From the NCBI RefSeq assembly GCF_028010285.1, contig NZ_CP116304.1, forward strand, positions 2,000,501-2,064,500: DNA of 64,000 nucleotides, in the 5' to 3' direction. This DNA is from Pseudomonas sp. Q1-7. Its GTDB lineage: Bacteria; Pseudomonadota; Gammaproteobacteria; Pseudomonadales; Pseudomonadaceae. Numbering within the stretch: position 1 is the first letter of the stretch; the number at the start of each line of letters is the position of its first letter. Shown in pieces: positions 10,940-18,833 of the stretch. The notes beneath the pieces are model-generated. The model had not been told where the DNA came from. It saw only the letters and a program-made list of their open reading frames with translations, and searched no databases. The translations under genes were made by a program, and so were the position numbers.

Positions 10940-11827
10940 ATGACCGATTCCCTGCCTTCCATTGCCTTCGCCGGCATCGGCCTGATGGGCTTGCCCATGA
11001 CCCGTCGCCTGCTGGCTGCCGGCTTTCCGCTGACCGTCTGGAACCGTTCCCCGGAGAAGTGCGCGCCGCTGCTGGAGGCGGGCGCCCGCCGCGTGAAGAC
11101 GCCGGCGGAGCTGTGCGCCGAGGCGGACATCGTCATGCTCTGCCTGGCCGACACCCGCGTGGTGCGCAAGGTGGTGTTCGGCGAGGGCGGCATCATCGAA
11201 GGGGCGAAACCCGGCCAGGTGCTGGTGGATTTCTCCAGCCTGGAACCGGCCGCCACCCGCGAGATGGCGGCCGAGCTGGAAGCGCGCACCGGCATGCGCT
11301 GGGTGGACGCCCCGGTGTCCGGCGGCACCCCCGGCGCCGAGGCGGGCACCCTGGCGATCATGGCGGGCGGACATGAGCCGGACGTCGAGCGGGTGCGCCC
11401 GATCCTCGCGCACCTCGGCCAGCGCCTGACCCGCATGGGCGCCGTGGGCGCGGGCCAGGTGACCAAGGTGTGCAACCAGATGATCGTCGCCTGCAATGCC
11501 CTGGTGATCGCCGAAGTGGTGGCCCTGGCGGAGAAGGCCGGGGTGGATGCCAGCCTGATCGCGCCGGCCCTGGCCGGTGGTTTCGCCGACTCCAAGCCGC
11601 TGCAGATACTCGGCCCGCAGATGGCCGAGAGCCGTTTCGAACCCATCAAGTGGCATGTGCGGACGCTGCTGAAAGACCTCGATACCGCCGTGCGCCTGTC
11701 CCGCGAGCATGACTCGGCCACGCCGCTCAGCGGGCTGGCGGCGCAGCTGATGCGCCTGCACGGCAGCCAGGGCAATCTGGAGCGCGATCCGGCTACGCTG
11801 GTGGAAATGTACCGGGAGAACCATTGA
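10940..11827 (+). CDS. NAD(P)-dependent beta-hydroxyacid dehydrogenase (tartronate semialdehyde reductase family)
   Basis: A 295-aa oxidoreductase. The Rossmann start is FAGIGLMGLPM (residues 10-20), the substrate signature is DAPVSGGTPGAEAGTL (about 123-138) and the catalytic lysine lies in GQVTKVCNQ (K176). The family (HIBADH/GarR/GlxR) reduces small 2-hydroxy-3-oxo acids with NAD(P)H. The ATG at 10940 has GGAG just upstream. The next gene starts inside its stop codon, so the two are co-translated. Its partner type (hydroxypyruvate isomerase-like) usually goes with glyoxylate carboligase, which is absent here; instead the pair leads into selD-mnmH. Confidence 0.85.
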   Translation: MTDSLPSIAFAGIGLMGLPMTRRLLAAGFPLTVWNRSPEKCAPLLEAGARRVKTPAELCAEADIVMLCLADTRVVRKVVFGEGGIIEGAKPGQVLVDFSSLEPAATREMAAELEARTGMRWVDAPVSGGTPGAEAGTLAIMAGGHEPDVERVRPILAHLGQRLTRMGAVGAGQVTKVCNQMIVACNALVIAEVVALAEKAGVDASLIAPALAGGFADSKPLQILGPQMAESRFEPIKWHVRTLLKDLDTAVRLSREHDSATPLSGLAAQLMRLHGSQGNLERDPATLVEMYRENH

Positions 11828-12612
11828 TGAAGATCGCGGCCAACCTGTCCCTGCTGTTCACTGACCGCCCGCTGATCGAGCGCGTCATTGCTGCCCGCGT
11901 CGCCGGTTTCGACGGCGTCGAGGTGCAGTTTCCCTACGAGTTGCCGGCGATCCGCATGAAGGAAGTGCTGGAGGCCGCCGGCCTGCCGCTGATCCTGTTC
12001 AACCTGCCAGCCGGCGACCTGATGGAAGGTGGCCCGGGCCTGGCCGCGGTGCCCGAGCGTCAGGAGCAGTTCGACGATGCCCTGGAGCAGGCGCTTGCCT
12101 ACGCCGCCATGACCCGCCCGCGCTTCGTCAATGTGCTGGCCGGGCGCAAGGCCGAGGGCGTCACCCGCGAACGTGCCCTGGCGTGCCTGGCCGCCAACCT
12201 GCGCAAGACCGCCGAAGCCTTCGCCGTGCTGCACATAGGCGTGGTCTGCGAGGCGGTCAATCCGCTCGACATGCCGGGCTTCCTGATCAACACCCCGGAG
12301 CAACTGGATGAGCTGCTGCGCGATGTCGACCACCCCAACCTCAGCGCCCAGTACGACCTCTACCACATGGCCCGCCAGGGCGTGGACGCGGCGGCGGGCA
12401 TTCGCCTGCTGGCCGGGCGCATTGGCCATGTGCAGTTCGCCGACTGCCCCGGCCGTGGCGAGCCGGGCAGCGGCAAAACCCACTTCGAGCCCGCGCTGCA
12501 GGCCCTGCGGGACGACGACTACCCCGGCTGGCTGGGCGCCGAGTACAAGCCCGCGGGCGTAACCGCCGACAGCCTCGGCTGGCTGGCGGACTGGAAGGCC
12601 AGGCTGGCCTGA
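11827..12612 (+). CDS. Hydroxypyruvate isomerase-like TIM-barrel protein
   Basis: A 261-aa xylose isomerase-like TIM barrel. The sequence runs MKIAANLSLLFTDRPLIERV, then FDGVEVQFPYELPA, INTPEQLDELLRDV and FADCPGRGEPGSGKTHFEP, which are hallmark Hyi motifs; the acidic and histidine residues for metal binding (EAVNP, QYDLYHM, GHVQFADCPGR, GAEYKP) are present. The ATG overlaps the upstream stop as TGATGA. Hyi interconverts hydroxypyruvate and tartronate semialdehyde, so it could feed the dehydrogenase before it. Its link to selenium genes 42 bases downstream is unexplained. Confidence 0.85.
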   Translation: MKIAANLSLLFTDRPLIERVIAARVAGFDGVEVQFPYELPAIRMKEVLEAAGLPLILFNLPAGDLMEGGPGLAAVPERQEQFDDALEQALAYAAMTRPRFVNVLAGRKAEGVTRERALACLAANLRKTAEAFAVLHIGVVCEAVNPLDMPGFLINTPEQLDELLRDVDHPNLSAQYDLYHMARQGVDAAAGIRLLAGRIGHVQFADCPGRGEPGSGKTHFEPALQALRDDDYPGWLGAEYKPAGVTADSLGWLADWKARLA

Positions 12613-12654
12613 GCCTCCGGTTCACAAGAAACTGATTCAGCAAGAGACCGACAG

Positions 12655-13689
12655 ATGACCGATCCCATCCGCCTCACCCAGTACAGCCACGGCGCGGGCT
12701 GCGGCTGCAAGATTTCCCCCAAGGTGCTGGAGGTGATCCTCGCCGGCAGCGGTGCGCAGAACCTCGACCCGAAGCTCTGGGTGGGCAACGCCTCGAAGGA
12801 CGACGCGGCGGTATACGCCTTGGACGAAGCGCGTGGCGTGGTGTCCACCACCGACTTCTTCATGCCGATAGTCGATGACCCCTACGATTTCGGCCGTATC
12901 GCCGCCACCAATGCCATCAGCGACATCTACGCCATGGGCGGCGACCCGCTGATGGCCATCGCCATCCTCGGCTGGCCGGTGAACCTGCTGCCGCCGGAAG
13001 TGGCCCGCGAAGTGGTGCGCGGCGGCCGCTCGGTGTGCGACGAGGCCGGCATTCCCCTGGCCGGCGGGCACTCCATCGATGCGCCCGAGCCGATCTTCGG
13101 CCTGGCCGTCACCGGCGTGGTGGACAAGCGCCACATGAAGCGTAACGACACCGCCACGGCGGGTTGCAAGCTGTACCTGACCAAGCCGCTGGGCATCGGC
13201 ATCCTCACTACCGCCGAGAAGAAGGGCAAGCTGCGCGAGGCCGACATCGGCCTGGCCCGCGACTGGATGTGCACCCTGAACAAGCCGGGGAGTCGCTTCG
13301 GCAAGTTGGCCGGAGTCCGCGCGATGACCGATGTCACCGGTTTCGGCCTGCTCGGCCACCTGGTGGAAATGGCCGACGGCAGCGGCCTCACCGCGCGCAT
13401 CGACTATGCCAAGGTGCCCAGCCTGCCTGGCGTGGAGTACTACCTGGAACAGGGGTGCGTGCCCGGTGGCACCCTGCGCAACTTCGACAGCTACGGCGAC
13501 CGCCTGGCGCCGTTGGCCGAGGTGCAGAAGCTGCTGCTCTGCGACCCGCAGACCAGCGGCGGCCTGCTGGTGGCGGTGACCCCGGAAGGGGAGGCGGAAT
13601 TTCTCGCCACCGCCGAGGCGCTCGGCCTGACGCTGGCCCCCATCGGCCAGTTGCATGAGCGACAGAGTCTCGCGGTCGAGGTGTACTGA
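12655..13689 (+). CDS. selD: Selenophosphate synthase SelD
   Basis: A 344-aa enzyme that makes monoselenophosphate from selenide and ATP, the selenium donor for selenocysteine and 2-selenouridine tRNA. The glycine-rich active-site loop [10 protein letters not shown] carries Cys16 and Lys19, equivalent to the catalytic Cys17/Lys20 of E. coli SelD, so this is the cysteine form, not a selenoprotein. Later blocks [46 protein letters not shown] and [10 protein letters not shown] are all in place. Its stop overlaps the mnmH start by one base. Confidence 0.97.
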   Translation: MTDPIRLTQYSHGAGCGCKISPKVLEVILAGSGAQNLDPKLWVGNASKDDAAVYALDEARGVVSTTDFFMPIVDDPYDFGRIAATNAISDIYAMGGDPLMAIAILGWPVNLLPPEVAREVVRGGRSVCDEAGIPLAGGHSIDAPEPIFGLAVTGVVDKRHMKRNDTATAGCKLYLTKPLGIGILTTAEKKGKLREADIGLARDWMCTLNKPGSRFGKLAGVRAMTDVTGFGLLGHLVEMADGSGLTARIDYAKVPSLPGVEYYLEQGCVPGGTLRNFDSYGDRLAPLAEVQKLLLCDPQTSGGLLVAVTPEGEAEFLATAEALGLTLAPIGQLHERQSLAVEVY

Positions 13690-14795
13690 TGCGCCCGGAC
13701 ACCGCCGATTACCGCGACATCTTTCTCAATGACCTGCCGATGATGGACGCCCGGGCCCCGGTGGAGTTCGCCAAGGGCGCCTTCCCCCATACCGTCAACC
13801 TGCCGCTGATGACCGATATCGAGCGGCAGAAAGTCGGTACCTGCTACAAGCAGCACGGCCAGCAGGCCGCCATCGACCTGGGCCACCAATTGGTCGGGGG
13901 CGCCACCAAGGCCGAGCGCATCGAAGCCTGGGCGGCCTTCGCCCGCGCCAATCCCCAGGGCTATCTCTACTGTTTTCGGGGCGGCCTGCGTTCGCAATTG
14001 GTCCAGCAATGGCTGAAGACCGAAGCCGGCATCGACTACCCACGGGTAAAAGGCGGCTACAAGGCGATGCGGACCTTCCTTCTGGATACCACCCAGGAGG
14101 CCGTGGCGCAGTGCGATTTCGTGCTGGTGGGCGGCCTCACCGGCACCGGCAAGACCGATGTGATCGCTCAGTTGGCCAACAGCCTGGACCTGGAAGGCCA
14201 CGCCAATCACCGGGGTTCCAGTTTCGGCAAGCGCGCCACGCCGCAGCCGGCGCAGATCGATTTCGAGAACCGGCTTGCCATCGACATCCTGAAAAAACGC
14301 GCCGCCGGCCACCAGCAGTTCGTGCTGGAGGACGAGGGCCGCATCGTCGGCAGTTGCTCGGTGCCGCTGGAGCTGTACCAGGGGATGCAGCACTTCCCCA
14401 TGGTCTGGCTGGACGACAGCTTCGAGGACCGGGTGGAACGCATTCTGCGGGACTACGTGGTGAACCTCTGTGCCGAGTTCATCGCCACCCACGGTGAGGA
14501 GCACGGCTTCAGCCGCTTTGCCGAGCGGCTGCGCCAAAGCCTGGACAACATCCTCAAGCGCCTGGGCGGCGAACGTCACCAGCGCATGGCGGCGCTGATG
14601 GACCAGGCCCTGGCCGAGCAGCAGGCCAGCGGCCAGGTGGACCTGCACCGGGGCTGGATCGAAGGGCTGCTGCGCGAGTATTACGACCCGATGTACGCCT
14701 TCCAGCGCGAGAGCAAGGCGTCGCGCATCGAGTTCGCTGGCGATCAGGCGGCGGTCCTGGCGTACTTGCGGCAGCGCAAGCCGGGGCGGAGCTGA
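13689..14795 (+). CDS. mnmH: tRNA 2-selenouridine synthase MnmH (SelU)
   Basis: A 368-aa enzyme that replaces sulfur with selenium at the wobble uridine of certain tRNAs, using selenophosphate from SelD and a geranylated intermediate. The N-terminal rhodanese domain has its active cysteine in [12 protein letters not shown] (Cys95). The C-terminal P-loop domain has GGLTGTGKT (about 148-156). Length and order match the family. The start codon shares its A with the selD stop (TGATG), so production of donor and user enzyme is coupled. Confidence 0.96.
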   Translation: MRPDTADYRDIFLNDLPMMDARAPVEFAKGAFPHTVNLPLMTDIERQKVGTCYKQHGQQAAIDLGHQLVGGATKAERIEAWAAFARANPQGYLYCFRGGLRSQLVQQWLKTEAGIDYPRVKGGYKAMRTFLLDTTQEAVAQCDFVLVGGLTGTGKTDVIAQLANSLDLEGHANHRGSSFGKRATPQPAQIDFENRLAIDILKKRAAGHQQFVLEDEGRIVGSCSVPLELYQGMQHFPMVWLDDSFEDRVERILRDYVVNLCAEFIATHGEEHGFSRFAERLRQSLDNILKRLGGERHQRMAALMDQALAEQQASGQVDLHRGWIEGLLREYYDPMYAFQRESKASRIEFAGDQAAVLAYLRQRKPGRS

Positions 14796-14853
14796 GGGCG
14801 AACGTCGATCAGCCCGCCTGCTCAGGGCAGTGCTGCGCGGGCTCCACGGCGAC

Positions 14854-17055
14854 TCACGCCGGATTCGAATCCACCGGCCGCAGCGGCAGCACATTGCTGC
14901 TGCCCAGCTTTTGGGGGTGGCGCAGGAAGTCTTCCACGGCGGTGAGTGGCAAAGGTTTGCTGAGCAGGTAACCCTGGATGAAGTCGCAACCCTGGTCGCG
15001 CAGGAAGTCCAGTTGCTCGTGGTTTTCCACGCCTTCGGCGACCACCTGCAGGTGCAGGGTATGGGCCATGCCGATGATGGCCTGGACGATCTCCATGTCG
15101 GCATGGCTGCCGGGGATATCCATGGCGAAGGAACGGTCGATCTTCAAGGTGTCCAGGGGCAGGCGCTTGAGGTAGGCCAGGGAAGAATAGCCGGTGCCGA
15201 AGTCGTCGATGGAGATGCTCACGCCCAGGCCACGGATGCGCTCCAGTTGCTGCAGCGCGTGGTTGACGTTGCTCATCAGGGCGTTTTCGGTGACCTCCAT
15301 CTCCAGCCGTTGCGGGCGCAGGCCGGTTTCCTGCAGGGCCTGTTGCACCTTGTCCGCCAGTTCATCGCAACTGAGGCTGAGCGCCGAGCAGTTCACCGCC
15401 ACGCGCAGGTCATGGAGACCGCGGGCGGCCAGACCGGCCAGATCCCGGCAGGCGCGGCGCAGCACCCAGGTGTCCAGTTCGGCGATGAAGCCATTGGCTT
15501 CGGCGATACCGATGAAGCGGTCCGGCATGAGCAGACCCAACCGCGGATGCTGCCAGCGCACCAGGGCTTCCAGCTTGGTGATCCGGCCGCTGTGCAGGTC
15601 GAGGATGGGTTGGTAGTTGAGGAACAGGCCCTGGTCGCGAGCCAGTGCCTGGTGCAGTTCCTCTTCCAGCTGCAGTTCGAAGGTGGCCTTGTGCTTCAGG
15701 TGGTTGCTGAAGAAATGCAGGTTGTTGCGCCCGCTGCTCTTGGCCTGGTAGAGCGCGAGGTCGGCGTGCTTGAGGAGCTCTGCGCAGGTTTCGCCATCGT
15801 CCGGGTAGAGGCTGATGCCGATGCTGGTGGTCATGGTGACGTTGCGCCCGGCCAGGGTAATGGGCTCCTTCATGCGCTGCATGATGCGCTGCGACAGGGC
15901 CTTGGCTTCTTCCAGGCTGCCCAGGCCGGCGAGCACGCAGAATTCGTCGCCCCCCAGGCGGGCGATCATGTCCTCGCGGCGCAGCGCACTGCGCACCCGT
16001 TCGGCCACCACCTTGAGCAATTCATCGCCGGCATCGTGACCGAGGCTGTCGTTGACGCGCTTGAAGTGGTCCACGTCCAGGAACATCACCGCCAGCGGCC
16101 GATTGACGTGTGCGTGGGCCTGCAGCTTGTCCGCGAAATATTCGTTGAAGGCGCGGCGGTTGGGCAGGTTGGTCAGGGCGTCGTAGTGGGCGACGTTCTG
16201 CAGCTTCACCTTCACCTGTTCCAGTTCCCGCAGCAGATTGTTGACGTGCTGCAGGTCGCGCTCCTTGCGTTGCAGCTTCTTGTCGGCCCAGGCCACGCCC
16301 AGGGCGAACACCAGCACCATGCCGGCGATCACCGCCAGGCTGAAGGCGAGCTGAACGGCATTGTCGGCGCGCGCGAGGTGCAGTTCGGTGCCGGCCGGTA
16401 CGGTCAGCTGCAGGGCCAGGATGCCGGTGAAGTGCATGCTGCAGATGGCGCCGCCCATGGCCAGGCTGGCGGGGATCTTCAGCAGTTGGTGGCCCTCGCA
16501 GCGTTCGCGGAAGAAGGTGGACAGCAGCATGGCGGCCAGGCTGGCGGCAATGGCGACGCCCACCGACACCGCGACCATGCCGGGGTGGTAGTACTGGGTC
16601 GCCACCGAGCGGATGGCGGCCATGCCGCAGTAGTGCATGAGGGCGATGCCGAAGCCGACGGCGAGGGCCGCCACCAGGTAATGGTGCGGCTCGACCTGGG
16701 GCCGGCCGAGGGTGTACATGCCCACCAGCGAGGCGGCGATCACGACCACCAGGGACAGGGTGGTGGTGGGGATGTCGTAGTTGATGGGGATCGGGACTTC
16801 GAAGGCCAGCATGGCGATGAAGTGCATCGCCCAGATGCCGCCGCCCAGGCACGCGGCGCCGAGCCAGGTCCAGCGTCGTCGGGTTTCCGGCTGCCGGGCA
16901 TGGGCCACCCGTTCGGCCATGTCGAAGGCACAGTAGCCGGCCCCCGACGCCACCAGGAACGCCAGCAGGACCAGCCAACTGTTGTGGGTACAGGCCAGCA
17001 GGACCTGGCCATCCATGGGAAGTTCGGTTCCGAAACGCAGGCCAAGCCAGTCCAT
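14854..17055 (-). CDS. MHYT-GGDEF-EAL cyclic-di-GMP signalling membrane protein
   Basis: A 733-aa protein starting at the ATG at 17055 (an in-frame ATG at 17139 would add 28 residues without family character). The N-terminal MHYT sensor has about seven membrane helices with three motif repeats: MHFIAM (77-82), MHYCGM (about 140-145) and MHFTGI (about 207-212), thought to bind copper or sense gases. A helical linker (LQRKERDLQHVNNLLRELEQ) leads to a GGDEF domain with intact RLGGDEF (368-372) and an RRED inhibitory site five residues before it, then an EAL domain with EALVRW (496-498) and DDFGTGYSS. Both catalytic motifs look intact, as in MucR of P. aeruginosa. Confidence 0.92.
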   Translation of the reverse strand: MDWLGLRFGTELPMDGQVLLACTHNSWLVLLAFLVASGAGYCAFDMAERVAHARQPETRRRWTWLGAACLGGGIWAMHFIAMLAFEVPIPINYDIPTTTLSLVVVIAASLVGMYTLGRPQVEPHHYLVAALAVGFGIALMHYCGMAAIRSVATQYYHPGMVAVSVGVAIAASLAAMLLSTFFRERCEGHQLLKIPASLAMGGAICSMHFTGILALQLTVPAGTELHLARADNAVQLAFSLAVIAGMVLVFALGVAWADKKLQRKERDLQHVNNLLRELEQVKVKLQNVAHYDALTNLPNRRAFNEYFADKLQAHAHVNRPLAVMFLDVDHFKRVNDSLGHDAGDELLKVVAERVRSALRREDMIARLGGDEFCVLAGLGSLEEAKALSQRIMQRMKEPITLAGRNVTMTTSIGISLYPDDGETCAELLKHADLALYQAKSSGRNNLHFFSNHLKHKATFELQLEEELHQALARDQGLFLNYQPILDLHSGRITKLEALVRWQHPRLGLLMPDRFIGIAEANGFIAELDTWVLRRACRDLAGLAARGLHDLRVAVNCSALSLSCDELADKVQQALQETGLRPQRLEMEVTENALMSNVNHALQQLERIRGLGVSISIDDFGTGYSSLAYLKRLPLDTLKIDRSFAMDIPGSHADMEIVQAIIGMAHTLHLQVVAEGVENHEQLDFLRDQGCDFIQGYLLSKPLPLTAVEDFLRHPQKLGSSNVLPLRPVDSNPA

Positions 17056-17341
17056 AGAGAGTTTCCCATGCACGAGTTTCGACTTCGGGGCGAGCGCGCT
17101 TGCTGGCGAAGTGCCGTCAGTATAGCCAGCATGGGGCATCTACCTTGTACGAACGTGCCTGGGCGCCGAACGGTCATCCACGCGGGATGGCTGGAAGGGG
17201 CGGCGTTCCTCCGGGCAGCATCGGGTTACATAAATCAAACTGATTTTCGCAGACAGCGCCCCGCAGGACGCTCTAGATTGCAGGCTCGAACCCGGCTGCC
17301 GGTTGTCCGGGCGCCTACAACAACAACGAGACCGACGACCC

Positions 17342-18670
17342 ATGCAGCAATCCCCCCAAGCGGCCAATGCCTGGCGTGTACTTTTCCTGCTGTTCCTGGC
17401 CAACCTGTTCAACTTCTTCGACCGCACTATCCCGGCCATCATCATCGAGCCAGTGCGCCATGAGTGGAGCCTGAGCGACTTCCAGCTCGGCCTGATCGGC
17501 ACCGCCTTCACCCTGGTCTACGCGGTCGCCGGGGTGCCGCTGGGACGCATGGCCGACACCGGCGCGCGCAAGAAGATCATGGGTTGGGGCCTGGCGGTGT
17601 GGAGCGGACTGACGGCGGTGAACGGCCTGGCCTGGAACTTCTGGAGCTTCCTGCTGGTGCGCATGGGTGTGGGGATCGGCGAAGCCAGCTACGCCCCGGC
17701 GGCCAACTCGCTGATCGGTGATCTCTTCCCGGCCCACAAGCGCGCCCGCGCCATGGGCATCTTCATGCTTGGTCTGCCGCTCGGGCTGGTGCTGGCCTTC
17801 TTCACCATCGGCGCCATGGTCAAGGCCTTCGACAGTTGGCGCGCGCCCTTCTTCATTGCCGCCGTGCCGGGGCTGATCCTGGCCATCTTCATGTTCTTCA
17901 TCAAGGAACCGCTACGTGGCGCCGCCGAGGCGGTGCAGGTGCGGGAGAGTGTGCCGGTGGATAAGCCGCTGCGCCGGGTGCTGGCGATCCGCACCTTCTG
18001 GTGGCTGACCCTGGCCGGCCTGACCTACAACTTCGCCACCTACGCCACGAACTCCTTCATGGTGCCGATGCTGCAGCGCTACTTCCTGATGTCGCTGGAA
18101 CAAGCGGCGATTTCCACCGGCATCATCACCGGCCTGACCGGGCTGGTGGGCCTGACTCTCGGCGGCTGGGTGGCGGACAAGGTGCACCAGAAGTCAGAGC
18201 GCGGACGCCTGCTGCTGGCCGCCTTCAGCATGGCGATCGCGGCGGCCTGTACCGGTTTTGCGCTGCTCGCCGGACGCATCGAGATCGGTGTATTCGTCGG
18301 CGTCTTCAGCCTCGGCTGGCTATTCGCCTACAACTTCTACACCTGCGTCTACACCGCCATCCAGGACGTGGTGGAGCCGCGTCTGCGGGCCACCGCCATG
18401 GCGCTGTTCTTCGCCGGCCTCTACCTGCTCGGCGGCGGTCTCGGCCCGGTGGTGGTAGGGCTGCTGTCTGACCACTATTCCCAGGCGGCGATGCTGGCGG
18501 CCGGCGCCAGTGAGATGAACGAAACCTTCAAGGCCGTGGGTCTGCACAACGCCATGTTCCTGATACCGGCTGCGCTGACCCTGACCATGCTGGCACTGTT
18601 CCAGGCGGCGCGCTGCTTCGTGCGCGATGCGGCGAACATGCGCGCAGGGCTGACTGCCGCCGCGGCGTGA
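17342..18670 (+). CDS. MFS transporter (spinster-like)
   Basis: A 442-aa major facilitator with twelve likely membrane helices. The first helix has NLFNFFDRTIPAIIIEPV, followed by the MFS motif A region PLGRMADTGARKKIMGWGL and the VRMGVGIGEASYAPAANSL block typical of the spinster/phthalate-type group. The ATG at 17342 is used because the next upstream in-frame start adds only arginine/glutamine-rich text. The substrate cannot be read from sequence. It is divergent from the MHYT-GGDEF-EAL gene, 286 bases apart, and ends in a good terminator. Confidence 0.88.
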   Translation: MQQSPQAANAWRVLFLLFLANLFNFFDRTIPAIIIEPVRHEWSLSDFQLGLIGTAFTLVYAVAGVPLGRMADTGARKKIMGWGLAVWSGLTAVNGLAWNFWSFLLVRMGVGIGEASYAPAANSLIGDLFPAHKRARAMGIFMLGLPLGLVLAFFTIGAMVKAFDSWRAPFFIAAVPGLILAIFMFFIKEPLRGAAEAVQVRESVPVDKPLRRVLAIRTFWWLTLAGLTYNFATYATNSFMVPMLQRYFLMSLEQAAISTGIITGLTGLVGLTLGGWVADKVHQKSERGRLLLAAFSMAIAAACTGFALLAGRIEIGVFVGVFSLGWLFAYNFYTCVYTAIQDVVEPRLRATAMALFFAGLYLLGGGLGPVVVGLLSDHYSQAAMLAAGASEMNETFKAVGLHNAMFLIPAALTLTMLALFQAARCFVRDAANMRAGLTAAAA

Positions 18671-18683
18671 CGGTTTGCGTAAG

Positions 18684-18718
18684 CGACAGGGCCCGCCTTG
18701 TGCGGGCCTTGTCGTTTT
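18684..18718 (+). terminator. Rho-independent terminator after the MFS gene
   Basis: CGACAGGGCCCGC, a short loop, GCGGGCCTTGTCG followed by TTTT, 14 bases past the MFS stop codon. Confidence 0.88.
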
Positions 18719-18727
18719 ACGGTGGAA

Positions 18728-18771
18728 GCGAAGCCCAGCGGTCTGGTAGAGGCCGCTGCGTTGGGCTTCGC
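18728..18771. repeat. Intergenic palindrome GCGAAGCCCA...TGGGCTTCGC
   Basis: A 10-base perfect inverted repeat (18728-18737 and 18762-18771) in the gap between the MFS and rapA genes, followed by CTCAGTCCAACCTACC. It belongs to the general class of pseudomonad intergenic palindromes but is not a copy of the GTAGGATGG element. Confidence 0.55.
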
Positions 18772-18833
18772 GGGCTCAGTCCAACCTACCTGGCTGCCTG
18801 GCTGTAGGGGCGAGCAGGCCGTAGGCCTGCCCA

